This document shows positions 16,940 through 25,146 of a stretch of 34,630 bases of DNA, piece by piece. Every line of letters begins with the position of its first letter. The first letter of the stretch is position 1. The stretch spans positions 1 to 34,630 of the forward strand of contig CALVDT010000028.1 in NCBI GenBank assembly GCA_944326385.1, in the 5' to 3' direction. The position numbers and the translations under genes were made by a program. Under the pieces are notes generated by a model. That model saw only the letters and a list, made by a program, of their open reading frames with translations. It was not told where the DNA came from and did no database searches. The stretch is from an uncultured Bacteroidales bacterium. Its GTDB lineage: Bacteria; Bacteroidota; Bacteroidia; Bacteroidales; UBA932.

Positions 16940-18085
16940 ATGAAAACTAAAATAGCAGAGAAATTCAAGACTCTTTTCGGAGAGGAAGGAGACTTTTTCG
17001 CTTCGGCGGGCAGAATCAACCTTATCGGTGAACACACAGACTATAATGGAGGTTTCGTCTTCCCCGGTGCCGTAGACAAGGGGATAATGGCAGAAATCAA
17101 GCTTAACGGAACCGAGAAAGTCCGTGTCTTCGCCCTGGATATTGATGAATATGTGGAGTTCGGCCTGAATGAAGAGGATGCTCCCGTGCAAAGCTGGGCC
17201 AGATATGTGTTCGGAGTATGCCGTGAAATCATAAAGAGGGGAGGCCATATTTCCGGATTCAATGCAGTATTTGCAGGAGATGTACCTCTCGGTGCCGGCA
17301 TGTCATCTTCAGCTGCTCTCGAAAGCACATTTGCCTTCGCCTTGAATTATCTGTTTGATCTCGGCATAGACAAATTCGAACTTGCAAGGATAGGACAGTC
17401 TACAGAGCACAATTACTGCGGAGTGAAATGCGGTATCATGGACCAGTTCGCTTCAGTCTTCGGAAAAGCGGGAAATCTCATGAGACTCGACTGCAAGACC
17501 ATGGAATACAAATATTATCCGTTCCATCCGGAAGGATACAAGCTGGTGCTTCTTGATTCCGCGGTGAAACATGAACTGGCTTCGTCCGCCTATAACAAGA
17601 GGCGCGAATCCTGCGAAAGGGCTGCCGCCGCCATAAGGAAGAACCATCCTGAGGTGGAGTTCCTGAGAGATGCCAGAATGGAATGGCTGGAGGAAGTCAA
17701 GGCTGACATTACAGAGGAGGATTACATGCGTGCAGAGTATGTGATAGATGAAGTGCAGAGAGTCCTGGATGTATGCGACGCCTTGGAGAGAGATGACTAT
17801 GAGACTGTCGGCCAGAAGATGTATGAGACCCATTACGGGATGAGCAAGCTTTATGAAGTAAGCTGCGAGGAACTGGATTTCCTGAACGATGTGGCTAAAA
17901 AGTGCGGAGTTACAGGTTCACGCGTCATGGGAGGCGGCTTCGGCGGATGTACCATCAATCTCGTAAAGAATGAATTGTATGATCATTTCATTTCCGAGGC
18001 TGTGGATTCCTACACAAAGAAATTCGGCCATGCTCCAAAGGTTTATGATGTGGTCATTAGCGATGGAGCACGGAAATTGCAGTAA
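16940..18085 (+). CDS. galK: Galactokinase
   Basis: A 381-residue GHMP kinase that phosphorylates alpha-D-galactose to galactose 1-phosphate, the entry step of the Leloir pathway in the cytoplasm. The galactokinase signature GRINLIGEHTDYNGG is at residues 24-38, the GHMP ATP loop PLGAGMSSSAALE at about 115-127, CGIMDQFASVFG contains the catalytic Asp, and the C-terminal GSRVMGGGFGGCTINLV is near residue 330. Length matches the family. It has its own promoter and ends in a perfect-stem terminator, so it is monocistronic. The transferase and epimerase (galT, galE) are not in the window; galM and a probable alpha-galactosidase lie 7-13 kb to the right. Confidence 0.97.
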   Translation: MKTKIAEKFKTLFGEEGDFFASAGRINLIGEHTDYNGGFVFPGAVDKGIMAEIKLNGTEKVRVFALDIDEYVEFGLNEEDAPVQSWARYVFGVCREIIKRGGHISGFNAVFAGDVPLGAGMSSSAALESTFAFALNYLFDLGIDKFELARIGQSTEHNYCGVKCGIMDQFASVFGKAGNLMRLDCKTMEYKYYPFHPEGYKLVLLDSAVKHELASSAYNKRRESCERAAAAIRKNHPEVEFLRDARMEWLEEVKADITEEDYMRAEYVIDEVQRVLDVCDALERDDYETVGQKMYETHYGMSKLYEVSCEELDFLNDVAKKCGVTGSRVMGGGFGGCTINLVKNELYDHFISEAVDSYTKKFGHAPKVYDVVISDGARKLQ

Positions 18086-18140
18086 ACGGGGATAGTGCAG
18101 TGATGCACGTTTCATAACACACATTTTCACACACACATCC

Positions 18141-18178
18141 GGTCGCGACTGATTTCTGTGGTCAGTCGCGACCTTTTT
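18141..18178 (+). terminator. Rho-independent terminator after galK
   Basis: GGTCGCGACTGA (18141-18152) and TCAGTCGCGACC (18162-18173) form a perfect 12-bp stem with a nine-base loop, followed by TTTTT. It lies 55 bases beyond the galK stop codon. Confidence 0.93.
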
Positions 18179-18199
18179 ACGTGTATGAAGCGGGGTGCC

Positions 18200-18859
18200 T
18201 TATTTCATGATGGAAAGTATCCAGTCCCGGTCGATTCTTGAGAACCTGTCCTTGTCCGGTATGATATCCGGATTCCTGCTGATTATGCCGAGTGAATCTT
18301 CATAGACATTGTACCCGATATTCAGGCTCATCATCTGGCCTTCACGTGGATAGATGAAGACGATAGCCTTGCCGTCTTCAGTCTCTTCAAGCCTGTGGAA
18401 ATGGAAAGGGACGGAGGATGCCGGTGCAGCTTCTGATCTGTCCTTTGCCGTCAGTTCCATTTTTGTCACGTATTTGCACATCTCTACAGCCATATCATCA
18501 AGACCGGCATCGAAAATCAGGATTTTCTCCATCAATGCACCGACATCGCTTACCATTCTGAGCCTGTATCCTCCCATGGCTTTGGTATGATTGGCTATTG
18601 CCTGCATCTGCGACTCGGGAAGATCTCCGGAAGGCATGAGCCATATCATTGTCTTTCCTGCAGGGTCGTGATACAAGGTCTCGTATTTCGCCAGATTCGC
18701 CTGATGGCAATGCGGACATTCCCAGATGAAAAGCGAGCCGTCCCTGAGCCTGTCTTTCAGTTCGGGATTTTCAGCGGTATTTATGCTTTTGTAGATGGTT
18801 ATCCTGGTCTTCTCTCCGCATTTGCAGCATGGAGCCAGCGCTTCAGCTATGATGGACAT
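18200..18859 (-). CDS. CpXC-domain (zinc-ribbon-like) protein of unknown function
   Basis: 219 residues, no signal peptide or membrane helix. The N-terminal third carries two cysteine pairs, APCCKCGEKTRITIY and FIWECPHCHQANLAKYETLYHD, matching the CpXC domain, in which two C-P-x-C or similar knuckles probably bind zinc. The remainder (GYRLRMVSDVGALMEKILIFDAGLDDMAVEMCKYV and a C-terminal beta-rich part) is seen in other CpXC proteins, for which no function is established. The gene lies 63 bases downstream of the tandem barrel genes on the same strand and may be on their transcript; nothing in the sequence otherwise links their functions. Confidence 0.7.
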   Translation of the reverse strand: MSIIAEALAPCCKCGEKTRITIYKSINTAENPELKDRLRDGSLFIWECPHCHQANLAKYETLYHDPAGKTMIWLMPSGDLPESQMQAIANHTKAMGGYRLRMVSDVGALMEKILIFDAGLDDMAVEMCKYVTKMELTAKDRSEAAPASSVPFHFHRLEETEDGKAIVFIYPREGQMMSLNIGYNVYEDSLGIISRNPDIIPDKDRFSRIDRDWILSIMK

Positions 18860-18922
18860 ATACAGTAGGTTTTTGATTCAACATGCAAATCTAACTGATT
18901 TTCCGGAAATCCGGCACACAGG

Positions 18923-21895
18923 TCAGAAGCTTATCTTTATGACAGGCTTTATCGAATGACTGATGACCCTGGAGCCGTTCTCGTTCATCATGGAGAACAA
19001 TGTACCGAAATTATAGGAATAATCCACCCCGAGTTCCACAGGTATGGCCCAGACAAGACGTCCGAACTGGAATGTCACGGAAGAACCGGCAGAGCACAGA
19101 TGCCGCTGCGGGTATCTGGAATATCCGTAGTCGAAATGTGGAGTTATGACCATCCTGTTCAGGTAGAGGAGCGGCGTGATGTTGATATCTCCGAGATGGA
19201 TCGGTATCGCATAATCGAAAGAGGCAAGGGCGGCGAATGTAGGACTGTACAGATCTCTCACCATGGTGCCTTCGAGCCCGCGCGGAAGAATCGCATAAGC
19301 CGGGTTGAAAATCCCTTTGTCAAGCAGCATCTGTGTCGTGACAGCTATTTTCCCTCCCTGGCCAGAACATATCCCCGGAAAATATCCGTACATATGGAAA
19401 TACCATGAACCTCCCAGCTTTATGGCCGGCAGTCTGCTGCTTCCGGCTGCGTACGACATCCTTATACCGGTCTCTGCGCCTATGCCGTATCTCGGGAAGA
19501 TTTCGGATTTCGCCATGTCACGGAGCAGCCAGAATTGTGCAGATGTTGTGACGGAATGGTTCAGCAGTCCGTTATACCTGCTGTTGTCTATTTCCCATGA
19601 TACCTGTGGCAGAAAATTCAATGTCCTGCCTCCGGTTTCCTTTGAGAGAGGGACATAAATATCGAGTTTCCCTGCCAAGGACGGCCCTTTGTGCGGCGCC
19701 CTTGTGACCGTACCGTCTTCAGCCAGAGTATAGTTCCATGACAGCCTGTCGTTTATGAAGAAACTGCCTTCTATTACGGGATACCATCCTGCGTATGTGA
19801 AACTCAGGTGTCCGCCGTGGACCCGGCCGGAACCGTCAGGATCAGGCCGCCAGCAGTAGCCGGCATTGCCGTAGGCTGTACCGAGAACGTTCTGCGACAG
19901 GACAGTAGCCCCGATTGAGACGTAATCATACAGTTTCTCTCCCTTAATTTCGGAAAGCCGCTCCATATTGCAGTATAACGGAGCCCATGAATGAAGCCTG
20001 AGCAGGTGCAGCCCCTTCCTGTATCTCCGGGGTGCGGATATTTCCACGTTTGCGATATCCGTATCTTCACTGAATGCCAGTCTTTCCTGCTGGACAAGCT
20101 CCTTTTCCACTTCCGATTTCCTTATAGACCCGAATGATGCGGGAATATGGAAAAGACCGGAAGAATCCGTTTCACGCAGATCGTATCCGAGATGGTCAAG
20201 CCGGCTGAAATACAGTTTTTTCCCTGAACCGTCGAAAACAAAATCCCTGGCTCCGTATTTTTCTGATACAAGCCGGAATGCTTCATATCCGTCACCTTTG
20301 TTTTCAAGCTGGTACAGATCAAAGACTCCGGATGCATCGGAAGAGAAGACGATCAGGCTGTCCCTGGTCCCGAGATTCCTTATGGTACATCTTGCAGGAC
20401 CGAGGATTTCCTGCCACGACAAGATGCCTGTATCTTTGTCAGCCACAGCCTTGTAGATGGAGCTTCCGAGATCCGAGACGCCAGAGACATACAGCCCGTC
20501 CTCTCCCCATGTGCATTCAGTGAAAAGCACTCCGTCTTCCGGGAATGGCAGTATATCCATTCCGGTTCCTGTCCAGGCATCGAGTATTATCACTGAAGTC
20601 TTGTCAGGTTCAGGGCCGTAGATTGCGGCTATCCTGGCTCCGTCGGGAGAGACACATGGATTGAACGCATTTATCTTCGAGGTCAATGTCCGGATCTTGC
20701 CTGAAGCCGTATCGTAATACCGGATGATGTTTGTCTGCCTCTGCTTCCATCGCCAGTCGCTGTCAATCTCGCTCCAGTAAAGGCGACCGGCGGTTTCCGA
20801 CCAGACCAACCTGCCGCAGCTTTCCGGGAATGAGGATATCCTTTCAATATCCTTGTCTGGAGATATCCTTACCAGGCAGGCGCTTTTATCCATTGTTTCC
20901 AGAACGGAGAACAATGTCCCGTCGGGCAGGACAGCGGTAGAAGACCAGCTGGAATATTTCCCGTCCTTCCGCGGAAAGACCGGAGAAGAGACAGTAAACG
21001 GGGCCCTTAGCTGCTGCTCGGCTGAATATAAGTCCCTGTGATAGTCCACGATTTTCCTGAATGTCTTCCTGTGCAGATTTCCTCCTGTAATGCGTTTGTT
21101 AAGCGAAGACCCATAGAAGATATCGTACGGGCGTCGGCTGATATGGGTAAGATAATCTGCGGTGTAGTCAGGTTTGTCGTACATGGTCCGGATGCCGCTG
21201 AGGATCATATAGCCGAAAGCGTCGAGATCGGGAGTATGGTTCCTGTACGAGCCTATGGCCCAGCGGTCCCATTTGTAGCCTCGGACATCTCCGGCATCGA
21301 ACGCGGCCATGTAATAATTCAGGAATTCCCCATAGCGGCCATATCCTGCCGGGACAAGAGATGAGGCAGCGACCGCGGCATCTCCTTCCAGCATCCATCT
21401 TTCAGGGTAAAGACCAAGAACCGCGGCAGGGAAGAATTCACCGAGTATCCAGGTAAATGGCTTGAATACATTCGATCTGGCAGCCTGAAAATGGGTGGCT
21501 TTCCTTGACAGGTTCACAACGGCAAGTTCCGATACCGGTCTGGAAAAATTCAGATGTCCCTGAGGCAGGACAGGCAGGTCTATCCTGGACGGAAACCGGG
21601 AGATACTGAAATTCCAGGCTGCGTTTTCCGGATGCAGCACCACCGGTATCCTTGTCGGCATGAAGCCCGAAGTCCCGGATATGGCTTTGCCGTAATGTCC
21701 GAAAAGCCTGGCATAATCCGTCGCAAGACTGTCATAGCCTTCCGGATAGATGATCGTGAAACCTGCGGCACGTATGCTGTTCCATCTGATATAGGACGGA
21801 TCCTGCAGGGTCTGGCTCAGCTGTGCATTGATAATCTGTGGGCACAGCAGAGCCGTCAGGGCAAGCAGAAGTTTATTTTTGACAGCAGTTCTCAT
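18923..21895 (-). CDS. Gluzincin-like/TolB-propeller/barrel protein, protease motif degenerate (paralogue B)
   Basis: About 990 residues from MRTAVKNKLLLALTALLCPQ, a signal peptide ending at INAQ. I place the start at 21895, 13 bases after the upstream stop; an ATG at 21919 overlaps that stop and would extend the leader. The N-terminal domain aligns along its length with paralogue A (PERWMLEGDAAVAAS against PDKWLLEGDAVVAET; AFGYMILSGIRTMYDKPDYT against AFGYMTISGIRYLYDVPDFT). However, where A has HESRH this protein reads NLSRK (residues 128-132), so zinc binding should be lost although Glu170 remains. A TolB-like propeller follows (FNPCVSPDGARIAAIYGPE, VFSSDASGVFDLYQLE). The linker RYRKGLHLLRLHSWAPLY leads into an aromatic beta-strand region ending in phenylalanine (PVIKISF), typical of outer-membrane barrels. 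No function is known. Confidence 0.7.
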   Translation of the reverse strand: MRTAVKNKLLLALTALLCPQIINAQLSQTLQDPSYIRWNSIRAAGFTIIYPEGYDSLATDYARLFGHYGKAISGTSGFMPTRIPVVLHPENAAWNFSISRFPSRIDLPVLPQGHLNFSRPVSELAVVNLSRKATHFQAARSNVFKPFTWILGEFFPAAVLGLYPERWMLEGDAAVAASSLVPAGYGRYGEFLNYYMAAFDAGDVRGYKWDRWAIGSYRNHTPDLDAFGYMILSGIRTMYDKPDYTADYLTHISRRPYDIFYGSSLNKRITGGNLHRKTFRKIVDYHRDLYSAEQQLRAPFTVSSPVFPRKDGKYSSWSSTAVLPDGTLFSVLETMDKSACLVRISPDKDIERISSFPESCGRLVWSETAGRLYWSEIDSDWRWKQRQTNIIRYYDTASGKIRTLTSKINAFNPCVSPDGARIAAIYGPEPDKTSVIILDAWTGTGMDILPFPEDGVLFTECTWGEDGLYVSGVSDLGSSIYKAVADKDTGILSWQEILGPARCTIRNLGTRDSLIVFSSDASGVFDLYQLENKGDGYEAFRLVSEKYGARDFVFDGSGKKLYFSRLDHLGYDLRETDSSGLFHIPASFGSIRKSEVEKELVQQERLAFSEDTDIANVEISAPRRYRKGLHLLRLHSWAPLYCNMERLSEIKGEKLYDYVSIGATVLSQNVLGTAYGNAGYCWRPDPDGSGRVHGGHLSFTYAGWYPVIEGSFFINDRLSWNYTLAEDGTVTRAPHKGPSLAGKLDIYVPLSKETGGRTLNFLPQVSWEIDNSRYNGLLNHSVTTSAQFWLLRDMAKSEIFPRYGIGAETGIRMSYAAGSSRLPAIKLGGSWYFHMYGYFPGICSGQGGKIAVTTQMLLDKGIFNPAYAILPRGLEGTMVRDLYSPTFAALASFDYAIPIHLGDINITPLLYLNRMVITPHFDYGYSRYPQRHLCSAGSSVTFQFGRLVWAIPVELGVDYSYNFGTLFSMMNENGSRVISHSIKPVIKISF

Positions 21896-21908
21896 GTCGC
21901 CCGGTCCC

Positions 21909-24900
21909 TCAGAAATCAATGCTGAATACAGGGCCGATGTAGTGTCTGCCCGGTTTTATTCCCTCCCGGCTCAGAGACTTGAATGAAGGCCCACCATTGT
22001 ATGAGTATGTGATTCCGAACGAGGCAGGGAACTGGAGTCCGATGAAATTCCCGAATTCCATCTCGATGGTGGCTCCTGCCGAGAACAACTGCATATCGTC
22101 ATTGAATGAATAATCGAAATGTGGTGTGATGATACCTCTTGACACATAGAACAGATTGCCTATATGGAAATCTCCCAGCGGGAACGGCATGGCGTAATCC
22201 GCCGAAAGCCGAATGCCTGACTTTGTGGCTGCAATCAGTTCGGAAAGTCTGCCGTAAGAGGAAAGGCCGCGCGGAAGAGTATTGATACCGGACATGAGGG
22301 GAGTCTCTTTTCCTATTCTCTGCCTGAGAGTTACAGTCAGCTTCAGACCCTGGTTGCCATGGATTCCCGGGACATATCCGTAAGCGTGCAGGTAAGCGGA
22401 CGGAGCGATCACACTGCCGGTTCCGGGATATACCGTGGCTCCGGCTTCTACACCAAAACCCAATTCAGGATATACATCCGCATGGGCTGCCGGAATCATC
22501 ATATAGTATCTTGCAGCTGCGGTCAGGGACTGGTACGGGACAGTCCAGCCGCCGGTGTTTCCGTATTTGGTGTACTTCATCTTCCTGGCTTCATGGTCAT
22601 ATGATGTAAGTACACGGTATTTCCATGTATTGACCCGGTCGTTGCTGATATTGTATGTTACCTGCGGGACAAGCCCTCTTGACCAGCCTCCGGAGGAGAA
22701 ATTGAAAGGTATATAGACCGAAACGGCGCCGGAAACCAACGGCATGTCCCCGTATCTGTATGCATATTGTTCCATGACCGGACCGCCGACAACCAGCGAG
22801 ACGTCAGAGCCTTCCAGAGTCCTTGCCGCCCTGTCATTGATATCCAGTCTGGCTTCTATTACAGGATACAGGCCTGACCATGTGAATTTCAGATGGGCGG
22901 AGTGTCTCCATTTTCCGGAAGTAACGGGATCCTGATGGGCAGAATAGCCGACGAATCCAGTGAAAGTCCCGAGATGGTTCTGGAAAAGAGCCGTGGCACC
23001 GAGGGATGCATAGCTGTAGTAGGTCTCGTAGCTGCCGCTGCTGATATTGTCATAATCGAAATACAGAGGAGCCCATGAATGCAGGTTGAAAAGATGAGGG
23101 AATTTCCTGTACCGTTCCGGTTCTGAAATGCCGATGGTGTCACTGTCCGGGATTCCGGCATTTCCCGCAATCCTCTTTTCCTGCCTGCTCAGGGAATCGG
23201 CCACCACGTACCTGTATCTTATGTTGAAGTCCACTTTCCGGTGAAGCAGGGAGTCCGCCTTTATCATGACCACAGGTGATCCTGTCCTGTCTCTGGTCGA
23301 GCATATCAGGTATTCGCTGTCATCGGTGAATGTATAGTCCGAACATCCGTACCGGGTCGAGGTCTCCTGCCATACTTCCCCGGTATGCGGGTCCATGGTG
23401 TATATCTCATTTGTGCCTGTCCTGTCTGACGTGAACATCAGATACCGTCCTTCAGCGGAAAAGTTGAAGAACATGACAGGTGACGGAGCCAGGGTCTCTT
23501 TCCAGATGTATTTCCGATCGACATGCCTGTCGGGACGGCTGATTTCCAGATGATAGATACCGATACCTGCAGATGACAGGGCCGTGCCGTATATGGTGTC
23601 GTCCAGCCACGCTGTCTCGATAAGCTGGAGAGAATCGGGCAGGGAGAAAGAGACTTCCTTTTCCCCGCTCTGTCCGTCGAGAATGCACAGATGCGAACGT
23701 CCGTCATCAGAGTATTCAGTCACGGCGATATGGCTGTCAGAAGGGGACGGAGTCGGATTGAAAAGCCTGCCTTCCCTGGTGAGAGTCCTTTTTCTTCCTG
23801 TCTTCAGGTCAAGATAACGTATGGCAGAGTCATATTTCAGCGACCATCTCGAATCAGGCAAAGTCTCGCTCCAGAATATCTTCCCGAGGGGTTCCGACCA
23901 ATACAGCATGCCTGCATGGCTGCCGAATGACGAGATTGTCTCTTCCTTTCCGTCCTCGTTTATCCTTACCAGCTTCCGGCTCTTGTTGAAGCTTTCCTTC
24001 AATGAATACAGGTCTCCGTCTGCAATAAGATTCTCTTCATACTCGGTAAATACCTTTGCCGGAGCTGAAACCTGCCTGTATGGCAGAAACGGAGCCCTTT
24101 CCTTCATGTCCTCAGTCCAGATGCCGTGGTACAGCTCCATGGATCCGGAGACGAGCTCCCTGAATTTCCTGCCTGTAAGTCTTTTGCTGACAGTGTTTCT
24201 TGCCACTATATCATACGGCCGTACGGCATAATGGGTAAGGAGCTGCCCGGTGAAATCGGGCACATCGTAAAGATATCTTATCCCGCTGATGGTCATGTAT
24301 CCGAATGCATAATGGTCAGGTGTGTAATGCCAGTATGAACCATAAGCCCATCTGTCTGCATTCCTGAAATCCCCGCTATCGAATGCTATGCGGTAATAGT
24401 TCATGAAATCGCTGACCCTGCCCCTTCCTGATCCGGACAATGCAGTTTCAGCCACCACCGCATCCCCTTCCAGAAGCCATTTGTCGGGATAAATGCCGGC
24501 CAATGCCCCATTGAACATCTCACCGAATATATAATAGAACGGCCTGAAGCAATGGCTGAGTCCGAATTGCATCTGTGCCGTGTGTCTGGATTCGTGTATG
24601 GCAAGCATTGTAGCCCATGGAAGCGGTTCAGGGGCATAACCTGCAGGACTGGTGTAGAAATCCATCCTTTTCGGAGCCCAGGCTACCGAGCCGTTGGACA
24701 TGGCACTGTACGGATGCAGGATTACCGGCATTCTGGTCCTGGTCATCTGTCCCGGAGCAAAGCCTGCGCTCCTCGACACGGCAGATCTGTATCTTTCAAG
24801 TTCCAGAGCATAGCTTCTGGCCGTGGAGTCGAGGCCGGAAGGGTATATGACCTTGTAATAAGGACTTTCAATATATGACCATCTTACGGATGCAGGGTCG

Positions 24901-24986
24901 TCCCCGCCCAGGAAGAACTGGGCAGACACTGTCTGTGCCGTCAGGAACAGGACAGCTGCGGTTATGATGTGTCTGATCACTTTCAT
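21909..24986 (-). CDS. Outer-membrane gluzincin-like/TolB-propeller/barrel protein with intact HExxH (paralogue A)
   Basis: 1025 residues. Signal peptide MKVIRHIITAAVLFLTAQTVSAQ. Residues about 30-290 form a metallopeptidase-like domain: HESRH at 131-135 supplies the HExxH zinc motif and LLEGDA (Glu173) the downstream glutamate expected of gluzincins, about 38 residues later. Residues about 310-600 show repeated propeller strands (LFNPTPSPSDSHIAVTEYSDDGRS, MFTSDRTGTNEIYTMDPHTGEV, DDSEYLICSTRDRTG). After the linker RYRKFPHLFNLHSWAPLY (residues 625-642) comes a barrel-like region ending in phenylalanine (GPVFSIDF), the usual outer-membrane assembly signal. I infer an outer-membrane protein with a periplasmic or surface protease and propeller. 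The substrate is unknown. The gene heads a unit with paralogue B and possibly the CpXC gene. Confidence 0.72.
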   Translation of the reverse strand: MKVIRHIITAAVLFLTAQTVSAQFFLGGDDPASVRWSYIESPYYKVIYPSGLDSTARSYALELERYRSAVSRSAGFAPGQMTRTRMPVILHPYSAMSNGSVAWAPKRMDFYTSPAGYAPEPLPWATMLAIHESRHTAQMQFGLSHCFRPFYYIFGEMFNGALAGIYPDKWLLEGDAVVAETALSGSGRGRVSDFMNYYRIAFDSGDFRNADRWAYGSYWHYTPDHYAFGYMTISGIRYLYDVPDFTGQLLTHYAVRPYDIVARNTVSKRLTGRKFRELVSGSMELYHGIWTEDMKERAPFLPYRQVSAPAKVFTEYEENLIADGDLYSLKESFNKSRKLVRINEDGKEETISSFGSHAGMLYWSEPLGKIFWSETLPDSRWSLKYDSAIRYLDLKTGRKRTLTREGRLFNPTPSPSDSHIAVTEYSDDGRSHLCILDGQSGEKEVSFSLPDSLQLIETAWLDDTIYGTALSSAGIGIYHLEISRPDRHVDRKYIWKETLAPSPVMFFNFSAEGRYLMFTSDRTGTNEIYTMDPHTGEVWQETSTRYGCSDYTFTDDSEYLICSTRDRTGSPVVMIKADSLLHRKVDFNIRYRYVVADSLSRQEKRIAGNAGIPDSDTIGISEPERYRKFPHLFNLHSWAPLYFDYDNISSGSYETYYSYASLGATALFQNHLGTFTGFVGYSAHQDPVTSGKWRHSAHLKFTWSGLYPVIEARLDINDRAARTLEGSDVSLVVGGPVMEQYAYRYGDMPLVSGAVSVYIPFNFSSGGWSRGLVPQVTYNISNDRVNTWKYRVLTSYDHEARKMKYTKYGNTGGWTVPYQSLTAAARYYMMIPAAHADVYPELGFGVEAGATVYPGTGSVIAPSAYLHAYGYVPGIHGNQGLKLTVTLRQRIGKETPLMSGINTLPRGLSSYGRLSELIAATKSGIRLSADYAMPFPLGDFHIGNLFYVSRGIITPHFDYSFNDDMQLFSAGATIEMEFGNFIGLQFPASFGITYSYNGGPSFKSLSREGIKPGRHYIGPVFSIDF

Positions 24987-25024
24987 TTACAGGTGGTTTA
25001 CGGCGGAACCGCTGCAATATCCTG

Positions 25025-25047
25025 CAAAATTAAGAAACTGTTTTGAA
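25025..25047 (-). promoter_or_regulatory. Probable promoter element of the tandem paralogue genes
   Basis: On the minus strand TAATTTTG (25025-25032) is a perfect -7 TAnnTTTG match. It is preceded by TTCAAAACAGTTTCT; the 22-bp segment 25026-25047 matches 30217-30238 before galM at 21 positions and the ychF promoter at 19. No TTTG is found at the expected -33 position. Confidence 0.55.
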
Positions 25048-25054
25048 TTTTTGT

Positions 25055-25071
25055 ATCATAAGTTTTATGAT
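25055..25071. promoter_or_regulatory. Palindrome in the divergent promoter region (possible operator)
   Basis: ATCATAA and TTATGAT form a perfect 7-bp inverted repeat with a three-base centre, midway between the two divergent promoters (25025-25047 and 25091-25122). A dimeric regulator could bind here and affect both directions. This is inferred from symmetry and position only. Confidence 0.3.
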
Positions 25072-25090
25072 GTTTTATGGTGGGATTTTG

Positions 25091-25122
25091 TTTGTCCTGC
25101 ATTGATATAATGTGTATATTTA
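25091..25122 (+). promoter_or_regulatory. Probable promoter of the GH97 gene
   Basis: TTTG at 25091-25094, a 20-base spacer, then TATATTTA at 25115-25122 (seven of eight to TAnnTTTG). The ATG is 24 bases further on. Both boxes and the spacing fit the Bacteroidota consensus. Confidence 0.6.
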
Positions 25123-25146
25123 ACGGATATTTCAAATAAGATTGTT

